Source of the DNA: CAWHNT01 sp963830775
GTDB taxonomy: Bacteria; Pseudomonadota; Alphaproteobacteria; Geminicoccales; Geminicoccaceae
Assembly: GCA_963830775.1 (NCBI GenBank)
Contig: CAWHNT010000007.1
Coordinates: forward strand, 1-20,499
Direction of reading: 5' to 3'
DNA: 20,499 nt
In this document: piece by piece, positions 7,599 to 15,564 of the stretch
Position numbering within the stretch: position 1 is the first letter of the stretch
Layout of the letters: the number at the start of each line of letters is the position of its first letter
The notes under the pieces: generated by a model
The model's database searches: none
The model's input: only the letters and a program-made list of their open reading frames with translations
Told to the model about the DNA's origin: nothing
Program-made: the position numbers and the translations under genes

Positions 7599-9667
7599 CG
7601 CAGCACCACCAGGCCATCGGCCGCGCGCACGCCCTGTCCTTCCGGCAGGACGAAGAGCGGGTTGATCTCGGCCTCGACCAGGCGATCGCCCAGGCTCAGG
7701 ACCATGCCGGCGAATGCCATGATGGCCGAGACCAGGGCCTCCAGATCCCCCTTCGGACGGCCGCGGAAGCCCTTGAGCAGGGCCCCGGACTTGAGCTCGT
7801 CCACCATCGCCGCGGCATCGCTGCTGCCGATGGGCGGCAGACGGATGGCCGTGTCCTTGAACAGCTCGGTCGTGACGCCGCCCATGCCGAGCAGGATGGT
7901 GGGGCCGAGCTGCGGGTCGCGATGGAAGCCCAGGATCAGCTCGGTGCCGCCCCGGACCAGCTCCTGGACCAGGAAGCCTTCGATCTCCTTGTCGGTGGCG
8001 CGCCGGACCGAGGCCGCCATCGCCTCGCAGCGCTGCGCCACCTCCTCCGGCCGCACGTTCACGGCCACACCGCCGACCTCCGTCTTGTGGAGGATGTGCC
8101 GGGAGAGGATCTTGAGGACGACCGGGCCGCCCAGCTCCCGTGCTGCCGCCTCGGCCTCGGCCGGGGTGGCGACCGCCATCTCCCGGGCCACCGGGATGCC
8201 GAACTGCGCGAAGAGTGCTTTGCTCTCCGCCTCGTTGAGCGGGCCGGAGCCGAGGTCCGGCACAGGCACGGCCGCGGCTGCCGGCTCCTCGTTCTGCTGG
8301 CCTGCGCCAGCACCCACGCTCAGCATCGCCGAGAAGGCCGCGGCACAGCTCTCGGGTGCGGCGAAGGCAGGCACGCCGCTGCGGTTGAGATGACGGAGGA
8401 TGCCTGGCGCCTCAGGGCTGACGAAGACCAGGAGCGGCTTGTCGCTCCGGCCCAGGGCCTCGGTCACCGGGCCTGCCACGAGGTCCGGCTGGCCCAGGCC
8501 CGAGGAGCCGACGATGACGGTGACGGCATCGTAGCTCGGGCTCTCGAGGAGCGTGCCGATGGCGCTGCGGAAGAGATCGGGCCTGAGGCCGGCCAGGGTG
8601 ACGTCGATCGGGTTGCGGTCGAGCACGGCGTCGCGGATGTCGAGGGCGCGCAGGCGCTCGGCCGTCGCCTCGTCCGGTGCCGGCGTCTCGAAGCCGGCAA
8701 GCCCGGCGCTGTCGGCCACCAGGGTGGCGGCCCCGCCGGTCGAGGTGAGGACGGCGATCCGCCGGCCGCGCAAGGAGCGCCTGGGTGCCAGGGCCGCCGG
8801 GATGTCGAGCAGGTCGGCGAAGGTGGTGGCACGGATCACGCCGACCTGCCGGAAGAGGGCGTCGTAGACCCGGTCGGCCCCGGCGAGTGCTCCGGTATGG
8901 GACGCGGCCGAGCGGGTGCCGGCCTCCGAGCGGCCGACCTTGAAGGCGACGATGGGCTTGCCCACGGCCGCAGCCTTGGCCGCCACCGCGCGGAACCGCT
9001 CGGGCTTGCGCAGCGTCTCCAGGTAGAGGGCGATGACGGTGGTGGCCTCGTCGCCCAGCAGGTGGTCGACCAGGTCCGAGACGTCGAGGTCGGCCTCGTT
9101 GCCGGTGGCGATCAGCTTCGAGAAGCCGATCCCGCGGCCGACACCGCGCGAGAGCAGGGAGCCCAGGATGCCGCCGCTCTGGGAGACGAGCGCGATATTG
9201 CCTTGCGGGAGCTCCTCCAGCTCCAGGGCACCGCTGGCGGAAAGCGTGATCCGGTCGGTGAGGTTGACGAGGCCGATCGTGTTGGGCCCGAGGAGGCGCA
9301 TGGAGCCTGCGGCCTCGCGCAGCGCCTGCTGCCGGCGCTGGCCCTCGGCACCGGCCTCGCCGAAGCCGGCCGCCAGCACGATCGCGGCAGCGGTGCCGGC
9401 CTCGGCCAGCGCCCGCACGGATTCCAGCACGTGGTCGCCGCCGAGAAGGACGAGGCCCACGTCCGGCACGACGGGGAGGGAGCCGATGTCGGGGTAGCTC
9501 GGCAGGCCGGCGATGGTGGGGTAGCGCGGGTTCACCGGCAGGATGGTGCCGGCATAGCCGTGCTTCTGCAGGTAGGCGACCGGCCTTCCGGTCAGCTTCT
9601 TCGGGTCCGCCGAGGCACCGATGACCGCGATGCTGCGGGGATGGAACAGGCGTTCGAGTGCTTCCAT
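7595..9667 (-). CDS. Acyl-CoA synthetase (ADP-forming), fused alpha/beta type
   Basis: A 690-residue protein of the acetate-CoA ligase (ADP-forming) family, which joins a carboxylic acid to CoA with ATP to ADP plus phosphate. Residues 5-130 are a CoA-binding Rossmann domain (FHPRSIAVIGASADPKKL). Residues 150-450 form the succinyl-CoA-ligase-like part, with SQSGGILGSLLSRGVGRGIG and the presumed phosphohistidine His257 in AASHTGALAG. Residues 475-690 are an ATP-grasp domain with PVVLKILSRHILHKTEVGG and EAEINPLFV. An alanine/proline-rich linker near 450-470 separates the halves. The frame is intact, the start at 9667 has AGGAG upstream, and its TGA overlaps the dehydrogenase ATG. It probably activates the acid delivered through the Bug receptor; the exact acid is not readable. 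Confidence 0.93.
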   Translation of the reverse strand: MEALERLFHPRSIAVIGASADPKKLTGRPVAYLQKHGYAGTILPVNPRYPTIAGLPSYPDIGSLPVVPDVGLVLLGGDHVLESVRALAEAGTAAAIVLAAGFGEAGAEGQRRQQALREAAGSMRLLGPNTIGLVNLTDRITLSASGALELEELPQGNIALVSQSGGILGSLLSRGVGRGIGFSKLIATGNEADLDVSDLVDHLLGDEATTVIALYLETLRKPERFRAVAAKAAAVGKPIVAFKVGRSEAGTRSAASHTGALAGADRVYDALFRQVGVIRATTFADLLDIPAALAPRRSLRGRRIAVLTSTGGAATLVADSAGLAGFETPAPDEATAERLRALDIRDAVLDRNPIDVTLAGLRPDLFRSAIGTLLESPSYDAVTVIVGSSGLGQPDLVAGPVTEALGRSDKPLLVFVSPEAPGILRHLNRSGVPAFAAPESCAAAFSAMLSVGAGAGQQNEEPAAAAVPVPDLGSGPLNEAESKALFAQFGIPVAREMAVATPAEAEAAARELGGPVVLKILSRHILHKTEVGGVAVNVRPEEVAQRCEAMAASVRRATDKEIEGFLVQELVRGGTELILGFHRDPQLGPTILLGMGGVTTELFKDTAIRLPPIGSSDAAAMVDELKSGALLKGFRGRPKGDLEALVSAIMAFAGMVLSLGDRLVEAEINPLFVLPEGQGVRAADGLVVLR

Positions 9668-9679
9668 GGTGCGGTGCTC

Positions 9680-10481
9680 CTACCGGCTCTTCTTGCTGAG
9701 GAACGCCGCGACCGATTCCTGATGCTCGCGGGTGGTGTAGCAGATCGCCTGGGCCTCACGGCCGAGCGCGAAGACCTGCTCCTCGGGGAGCTCGAAGGTG
9801 CGGTCCAGGATCGACTTGGTCAGCGCCAATGCTGCGGCCGAGCCGCGGCTGAGCTCGACGGCCCAGGCCCGGGCCTCATCGAGGAGCGTGTCGGGGCCGG
9901 CCACGCGGTCGGCGAGCCCGATCGCCAGCCGCCTCCTTGGCCTCGACGCTGCGGCCGGTGAAGATCAGCTCCTTGGCCCGCGGCAGGCCCACCCGGCGCG
10001 GCAGGAAGTAGAGGCCGCCGCCGTCCGAGACGAGGCCGCGATGGATGAAGCTCATCGCGAAGACGGCGGCCTCGGAGGCCATGATGAAATCGCAGCACAG
10101 CGCCATGTCGCAGCCGAGGCCCATGGCCGGGCCGTTGACCGCGGCGATGGTGGGCTTGCCCAGCCCATGCAGGACGGCGATGCCCTGATGGGTGCGCTTC
10201 TGCCGCCGCCAGCCGTTGAAGGCGACCTCGCCGGGCGGGGCCTTCAGCCGCTCCTGCATGCCGGCGATGTCGCCACCGGCGCAGAAGGCCTTGCCCTTGC
10301 CGGTGATGACGATGGCGCGGACGGCATCGTCGCTGCCGAGGCGGTCGAGGGTGGCGATCAGCTCGGCCCGCATGGCGTCGTCGATCGCGTTGCGGACCTC
10401 GGGGCGGTTGAGGGTGACGGTCGCGACCTGCTGCTCGATCGAGACCTCCACGGCCGAGCCGGTGGGCACGGGTATGGACAT
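9680..10481 (-). pseudogene. Enoyl-CoA hydratase/isomerase (PaaG-like active site), single frame slip
   Basis: A second crotonase, starting at ATG 10481 with AGGAG seven bases upstream. VATVTLNRPEVRNAIDDAMR and ITGKGKAFCAGGDIAGM are typical N-terminal crotonase elements. The hydratase glutamates are not conserved: the first position is Asp125 in GLGCDMALCCD and the second is Phe145. Instead, Asp153 sits in HRGLVSDGGGLYFLPRRVG, the pattern of PaaG-like isomerases and related non-hydratase crotonases. The frame slips near 9930, after VEAKEA; the tail resumes as AIGLADRVAGPDTLLDEA and ends ESVAAFLSKKSR. Dropping one G restores 266 residues. It lies 50 bp after the Bug gene and 12 bp before the synthetase. 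A double-bond shift is more likely than hydration. Confidence 0.86.
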
Positions 10482-10531
10482 GGCGTGGCTCCTGGGCGGA
10501 AGGGACTGTCGTCGGCGGGCCGGCTCGCGGC

Positions 10532-11585
10532 TCAGTTGGCGGTGATGCCGGACTTCTCGATGACCTCCCGCCAGCGGGCGGCCTCGCTGCGGATGTAGCG
10601 GTCGAGCTCCTCGGGCGTGCCCGGGGCGATGATCAGACCTTCGGTCTTCTCGAGCTTCCTGAAGGAGTCCGCCGTGGCGGCCTTGGCGACGGCAGCGTTG
10701 AGGCGGGCGATGACGTCGGGCGGCGTGCCGGCCGGCGCGTAGAGCGCGTACCAGCCGTCCGCGACGTAGCCCGGCACGCCGCCCTCGGCCACGGTCGGCA
10801 GGTCGGGGAAGGCGGGCGAGCGCTCGGCCGAGGTCACGGCCAGCGGGCGCACGCTGCCGCCGGCGATGTGGCCGGAGACGCTGGCCACGGTCGTGAACAT
10901 GACCTCGATCTGGCCACCGATCAGGTCGGTGATCGCGGGTGCGGCCCCCTTGTAGGGCACATGCGTGATCGCGGTTCCGGCCAGTGCATTGAACAGGGCG
11001 CCCGCAAGGTGGGCCGAGGTGCCGTTGCCGAACGAGCCGTAATCGAGCTGGTCCGGATGCTCCTTCGCATAAGAGATCAGCTCGCCGATGCTGTGGATCG
11101 GAACGTCCTTGTTCACGACCACGACGTTGAAGGAGCGGGCGACCAGGGCGACAGGAGCGAAGGCGTTGAAGGTGTCGAACGGCATCTTCGCGTTCAGGCT
11201 CGGGTTCACCGCGAAGGCCGGCGTCGCCATCAGCAGCGTGTAGCCGTCGGGTTCGCTGCCGGCGACCACGCCCGTCCCGATGATGGTCCCGGCCCCCGGC
11301 CGGTTGTCGACGATGATGTTGGTGCCCAGGTCCTTCGCCATCTCGTCGGCGAGGATGCGGGCGATGGTGTCGGTGCCGCCGCCGGGGGCGAAGGGCACGC
11401 ACCAGCTTGACCGGCTTGTCGGGATAGGCCGCCATGGCCGCACGCGGGGCCAGGGCCAGCAGCGAGAGGCCCATCAGGGCTGCCACTGCCGGTCTGCGCC
11501 CTATCGAGGTGGTCGCGCTTCGCGTTGTGCGCGGCTCAAGCCCGGCATCGTCGAGCAGGGCGGCAATAGTGTCGAGCAATGGCAT
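10532..11585 (-). pseudogene. Bug/TctC-type periplasmic receptor (TTT family), single frame slip
   Basis: A tripartite tricarboxylate transporter substrate-binding protein of the Bug family. ATG 11585 (AAGGAGAGG upstream) starts a long N-region, followed by a hydrophobic export signal, AALMGLSLLALAPRAAMA, and the mature start AYPDKPVKLV. One extra base near 11400 then shifts the frame; the canonical continuation VPFAPGGGTDTIARILADEM and VDNRPGAGTIIGTGVVAGSE follows, with THVPYKGAAPAITDLIGGQI and ALYAPAGTPPDVIARLNAAV later. Restored length is about 350 residues. These receptors bind carboxylates in the periplasm, sometimes adipate or other dicarboxylates. No DctQ/TctB or TctA membrane partner is present, which is common for Bug receptors. 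It is the first gene of the catabolic operon, divergent from a LysR regulator. Confidence 0.88.
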
Positions 11586-11774
11586 AGCCTCTCCTTCCAG
11601 TGTTGCCTAAGAGATCAGGTGACTCAGATCTTGGCGCGTTCTGCTGCCGTCTTATGCGTCGGCTGCCAGGGCGAGGGTCCGTCCCCGGGCTTGGCAGTCG
11701 GCATTCTTGCCATTGGCCGCGTTGACACAACCGACAATCAAGGCCATTTTGCCCGACAAAAAGTCAGGCAGGCC
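11586..11774. promoter_or_regulatory. Divergent control region between Bug operon and LysR gene
   Basis: A 189-bp spacer. TTTTG (11747-11751) and CAAAA (11757-11761) form an inverted repeat that fits the T-N11-A pattern of LysR-type operators. GTTGACACAAC at 11721-11731 is a second small dyad and contains a TTGACA -35-like hexamer (11722-11727) oriented toward the LysR gene; the matching -10 is poor. It likely carries the operon promoter and LysR autoregulation. The sites are visible; their use is inferred. Confidence 0.35.
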
Positions 11775-12671
11775 ATGGCTCGCAGACGTCCGCCGCTCAA
11801 CCCGATCCGTGCCTTCGAGACCGCGGCCCGGCACCTGAGCTTCACCGCCGCGGCGGAGGAGCTGGGCATCACCCAGATCGCGGTGAGCCGGCAGGTCCGG
11901 GTGCTGGAAGACTATCTCGAGGTGGCGCTCTTCGAGCGCTCACACCGGTCGATCAGGCTCACCGCGGAAGGGGCGCGCCTTTTCCCGGCCACGAACCGGG
12001 CGCTCGACGAGATCAACGAGGCTGTGGCCGGCCTCAGCATGCGCGGCCGTCGCGACGTCCTGGTGGTGCAGACCTACACCACCTTTGCCCAGCGCTGGCT
12101 GATCCCGAGGCTATGGCGCTTCCACGAACGCCTGCCCAATGTCGAGATCCGCCTCTCGGCCTCTATCGCACCCGTGGATTTCGAGCGCGGCCAGATTCAC
12201 GCCGCCATCCAGCGGCGCAGCATCGCGATGGAGCGGTGCGATGTCGATTTCCTGGCCCCGGTTGAGCTGCTTCCCGTCTGCTCCCCAACTCTTGTCGAGG
12301 GCCAGGGCGAGGCAGCCACGGCCAAGCTGCTCGCCCGGCAGTCTCTTCTCCACTCCCTGGCACGGCCGAACGACTGGAAGCTGTGGCTATCCTCGGCCGG
12401 GCTCACGCAGATCGACCCGAGCCGCGGCATGAAGTTCGAGAACTCGGTCCTGGCCTACGAGGCGGCGCTGCAAGGTATCGGCACCGCCATGGGTATCCGC
12501 GTCCTGGTCGAGCAGTATCTGCGCTCGGGCAGCCTCGTCGCCCCGTTCGGCCCGCCTCTGGCCCTCGACGACGGCTACTACCTCCTGATCCCGCGCGGCC
12601 GGCAAAAGCCTCCTGCCTTGCATGGCTTCCGCGACTGGCTGCTCGAGGAAGCAGCGAAAACGGCTTCCTGA
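11775..12671 (+). CDS. LysR family transcriptional regulator (GcvA-like)
   Basis: A 298-residue cytoplasmic regulator. Residues 8-65 are the winged helix-turn-helix: LNPIRAFETAARHLSFTAAA, EELGITQIAVSRQVRVLEDY and LFERSHRSIRLTAEG, the pattern of the GcvA branch. The effector-binding domain follows, with TYTTFAQRWLIPRLWRFHER, and ends GFRDWLLEEA. The frame is open far upstream (to 11280), but homology starts at ATG 11775, inside the divergent spacer. It is transcribed away from the Bug receptor and CoA-ester operon, the standard position for a LysR activator of an adjacent operon. Its inducer is probably the transported acid or a CoA ester from the pathway. The frame is intact, unlike the LysR fragment at 2900-3203. 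Confidence 0.93.
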   Translation: MARRRPPLNPIRAFETAARHLSFTAAAEELGITQIAVSRQVRVLEDYLEVALFERSHRSIRLTAEGARLFPATNRALDEINEAVAGLSMRGRRDVLVVQTYTTFAQRWLIPRLWRFHERLPNVEIRLSASIAPVDFERGQIHAAIQRRSIAMERCDVDFLAPVELLPVCSPTLVEGQGEAATAKLLARQSLLHSLARPNDWKLWLSSAGLTQIDPSRGMKFENSVLAYEAALQGIGTAMGIRVLVEQYLRSGSLVAPFGPPLALDDGYYLLIPRGRQKPPALHGFRDWLLEEAAKTAS

Positions 12672-13043
12672 AATCCTTACGAGACAAGTCTATCTGGGAG
12701 ATCTCGGTTGAAAGCGATCACGACCCGCAACATGCTGCGGAAGTTACCGCTCCTGGCCAGCTAGCCCAAACGTTGGAGAGCTGGAGCGTACCGACTCCAT
12801 CTCTCCATCCCGGCTCCACTCAATCGCGCCGGCAAACCCTTGTCCTGGCTGGCCCGGGATCTGGAGGCTGAGCCGCCGGCGGGGGCTGCGGAAACCGGCT
12901 CCATCGCCGGAAAAGCCAGCCCGCCCAGCAGCTTGGGTGCTCTGCTTGCCATAATTCAATTATCGCGCAATAAGCCACTGCGCGCGATACTGGTCCTAAC
13001 CGCACCGCCATGCATGGTCGGTTCACCGCTCTATAGGGTCCGA
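12672..13043. other. Gene-free spacer between convergent genes, with dyads
   Basis: No credible coding frame is seen in these 372 bases between the 3' ends of the LysR and DUF4185 genes. There is a perfect dyad ATAATT-C-AATTAT at 12951-12963 and a hairpin-capable pair TATCGCGC (12961-12968) and GCGCGATA (12982-12989) with a 13-base loop. These may terminate transcription from either side, but no clear T-run follows. The stretch is AT-richer than its flanks around 12950-12975. Confidence 0.3.
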
Positions 13044-15110
13044 TTATCGAGCAGGATCGGCCCTACCCTGGTCTGCCGCTTCCCTGAACAGGCGCAGGTC
13101 AAGCGTCTGGTTGCCGGCACGTAGCGCGAGAGTGTGCCCCTCTATGTTCTCGACCGACCAGGGGCCGAGCATGTCGCCTGGGCGCACGGTGATAGCCTCC
13201 GATGCGCCAGCAGGGACAACGATCGCAAGCAAGTCCACGCCACGCATCATCGTGCCCACCAGGCGGATCTCGGCTTGCGGATCAAAGGACGGAGAAGCCT
13301 CCGGCATGCTCTCCAGCACAGGTGCAGCCGACGCTGGTTGGCGTGACGCTGTTGTCCCACGCATCGGAGCCGCTTCGTCGGGCTCAGGACCGGATGCAAG
13401 CGGCACTTCTCGCAGGGCAGACAGAGGCGGGGCGGCAGCCCTGACATCCGTGGCAGCCGGGACTGCCGATCTCGAAACCGGCGCCGCGCTCGCCCGGCCC
13501 TGCCCAGCAGCTCTGGCCCTAGTCGGCTGCTCCGGCGGGATTGCTGTCGAGGTGCCGCTCCCGTTTCCGTTGCTGCCCGTACCATCAACTGTGGGCTCGC
13601 CGGCCGACACTATCCCGGGATCCGCCGCTCCGGCGGGGGCATCCTCGCCTGCCTCTGCCGCTTGGCTCGTGTCCTCCGCTGGAGCGGGGGATGGAGCCGG
13701 TGTCGGGCCGCTTGAGGACACAGCTCCCTTAGCTGCCGGCGGGACGACTGCCTCCCCCTTCGCCGGCACCACGGTCCCGCTTCGTTGCCGCGCCGGTTCT
13801 CTATTCATGCGAGAGGACAGGCGAGTGCTCGTCGGCGACGCGTCGCTCATGTAGATCTGGCGGCGAGCCCTGGAAGCGGGCTCGGCAGCATCGCCCGGTG
13901 TGCTCGTCTCCTCAGCTCTGTCCGGTGAGCTCGTCTCTGCAGCGTCGTCCCGCGAGCTTCCGGCTGAGCCAGTAGATTGCGCGGGCCGCTGCGGGCTTAG
14001 CGGAGGTGGCGCAGTGCCGTTTACCGTGAAGGTTCCCTCAACCGTGTTCCACGAGTTGGCTGCACCGCCCCCCGAGAACACGGCGGTAAATCTCCTGCCA
14101 CCGTTCAACCACCACTTGGGTGCGAAATGTATCAGGAGACAGCAGCTCCCGGTGAACTGCCCGGCTCCCCAGTTGAAGTCGTACATGACGGTCGTCCATG
14201 GTCCCCATGGTGTCGGCCCGTCAAGAATCGCCATATCCGATCCACGGCGTTCCGTGTGCGCATACCCGATCAGGTAACGATCCAAGCCTGGATTGTAGAT
14301 CGCTGAAACCAGCCTCAGCCCATTCCGATCCTCGATAACCGGCCTTCGCGCATTGATGTCAGGAGACCAGAGGGCGTTCCCGCTCGCGTCTCTGCCCGTG
14401 AAGAACTCGTAGCTGGCTCGGTTCATCAGCGCATCTTGAGGCACACGCATCAGCGTGATTTTTCCGGGCTTGTGGATACCCCATTGCTCACTGGTCTGCT
14501 CTGCAGCGTAGATGTAGACGTAGGCGTCCCGTGCGCCCGCATAGCCTTTGCCGAACTGGAGCGGTGCCGGGCAGTAGAAGCTGGTAGCCGGCGGAAATTC
14601 CCAGCTGGCCGCCGTCCAGCTTCTGCCGTTATCCGTCGATTTGTGGAGACGCTGTGCGCCAAGAAGGTCCGCGCCGCCGGTCCCGCAGCGCCACATGTAC
14701 AGATCGGTGCCGATGGCGATGATGCCGTAGCTCTTGCCTTCGAACGCTGCCCGCACTTCAGCGTTCGTGCCGCCCCAGACGTTGAATCCCCTGTACACGG
14801 CCGACGTGCCTTCGACGCGCGCGACGCCGAGGCTTACCCGCCCCGCCGTACCAGGGGCGCCGAAGCCGCTGCCGTCACCCCAAGCCGTGTACTGCTGATC
14901 ATTCGCCGACCAGGTGATCGGCCAGTTGTCGCTGCCGAGCGCCAGACGCTTGTGGGTGTGCCATTCGAAGGCAATCCCGGTGATGCGCGTGCTCTTGGGA
15001 TAAGGTGATCCGGCCTCGGCAGCATCTGCCGTTGCCACCACCCGTTCGGAGCAGGCCGCGGCAAACAGGCCCGCAAAGAGCAGCATGGCTGTCCGCCGAA
15101 TCCACCGCAT
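13044..15110 (-). CDS. Exported DUF4185 protein with disordered linker and GspC/PilP-like C-terminal domain
   Basis: A 688-residue envelope protein. Residues 1-21 are a signal (RWIRRTAMLLFAGLFAAAC) with a possible, non-canonical lipobox cysteine. Residues 40-365 match DUF4185, a beta-propeller-like domain: ITGIAFEWHTHKRLALGSDN, YTAWGDGSGFG, FNVWGGTNAE, GYAGARDAYVYIYA and GPWTTVMYDFNWGAGQF. Residues 366-610 are Pro/Ala/Ser/Thr-rich and low in hydrophobics, so disordered. Residues 613-676 (EIRLVGTMMRGVDLLAIVVP, ITVRPGDMLGPWSVENIEG, HTLALRAGNQTLDLRLF) resemble the small beta domain of type II secretion GspC or PilP. The start at 15110 is chosen over 15116 and 15137 because GAGAGG lies six bases upstream. 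It is divergent from the MFS gene. DUF4185 is assigned firmly; the C-terminal assignment is a pattern match. Confidence 0.85.
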   Translation of the reverse strand: MRWIRRTAMLLFAGLFAAACSERVVATADAAEAGSPYPKSTRITGIAFEWHTHKRLALGSDNWPITWSANDQQYTAWGDGSGFGAPGTAGRVSLGVARVEGTSAVYRGFNVWGGTNAEVRAAFEGKSYGIIAIGTDLYMWRCGTGGADLLGAQRLHKSTDNGRSWTAASWEFPPATSFYCPAPLQFGKGYAGARDAYVYIYAAEQTSEQWGIHKPGKITLMRVPQDALMNRASYEFFTGRDASGNALWSPDINARRPVIEDRNGLRLVSAIYNPGLDRYLIGYAHTERRGSDMAILDGPTPWGPWTTVMYDFNWGAGQFTGSCCLLIHFAPKWWLNGGRRFTAVFSGGGAANSWNTVEGTFTVNGTAPPPLSPQRPAQSTGSAGSSRDDAAETSSPDRAEETSTPGDAAEPASRARRQIYMSDASPTSTRLSSRMNREPARQRSGTVVPAKGEAVVPPAAKGAVSSSGPTPAPSPAPAEDTSQAAEAGEDAPAGAADPGIVSAGEPTVDGTGSNGNGSGTSTAIPPEQPTRARAAGQGRASAAPVSRSAVPAATDVRAAAPPLSALREVPLASGPEPDEAAPMRGTTASRQPASAAPVLESMPEASPSFDPQAEIRLVGTMMRGVDLLAIVVPAGASEAITVRPGDMLGPWSVENIEGHTLALRAGNQTLDLRLFREAADQGRADPAR

Positions 15111-15564
15111 GCGCATCCTCTCTGCCCAGAACATCAACCTTGTAGCTGCTGTGGTGCAAAGCTTCCAGCGCGAACGGCGAATTGGCTTGCCTCAGCTCTA
15201 TCGACCCGGGATACGGCGGTACCCAGCGACTGGGGCTGCCAAATGGCAGCTTGCCCTCTGGAGCGTAGCGGCCCGGAGAGACCGGCGGCAGGTCCGACGC
15301 GGTGGGTCGACATGGCTACGGCGGCTCTCGCCCGCGGCCTTTTTCTTGAGCCAGCTTCAAGTGAACGTCAGGAGCTGGGGTCCATCGGGTCGGACAAGGT
15401 CGACCAACTCGCGCGGTTGCTGGCTGGAAGCCGCACGAGCGTGCCTGTCCGATGACCGAGGTCTATCTCTCGGAGAGGTCCCCTCGAGCCCGGGCGGCGC
15501 GCATGATGGCCTGTCTCGAGATCAGCGCGCGAGAAGGATCATCGGCAGTGCTCGGCAGCGTCGT
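15111..15564. other. Divergent intergenic region, no gene seen
   Basis: A 454-bp spacer between the DUF4185 gene (leftward) and the MFS gene (rightward). Frames here are open but have no recognisable protein character. A perfect hairpin, GCTGCC-AAAT-GGCAGC, lies at 15235-15250. Promoters for both flanking genes should be here, but no convincing -35/-10 pair stands out. Confidence 0.3.

Noticed and set aside
7514..9961. 815-codon plus-strand open frame
   Set aside because: It is antisense to the acyl-CoA synthetase and neighbours, whose domains are unmistakable; the plus-strand product is a charged, Gly/Arg/Glu-rich sequence with no recognisable fold, as expected for a GC-rich shadow.
9680..11585. 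A single 569-codon fused frame spanning Bug and the second crotonase
   Set aside because: The join is an artefact of two frame slips of the same sense; the middle is a shadow reading of the Bug C-terminus and there is a proper start with AGGAG at 10481 for the crotonase.
11280..11774. In-frame N-terminal extension of the LysR protein
   Set aside because: Runs through the divergent spacer and antisense to the Bug signal peptide; LysR homology begins at 11775.
15085..15564. In-frame N-terminal extension of the MFS protein
   Set aside because: Non-hydrophobic, unlike any MFS N-terminus, and overlaps the divergent DUF4185 start; ATG 15565 gives the family's normal length.
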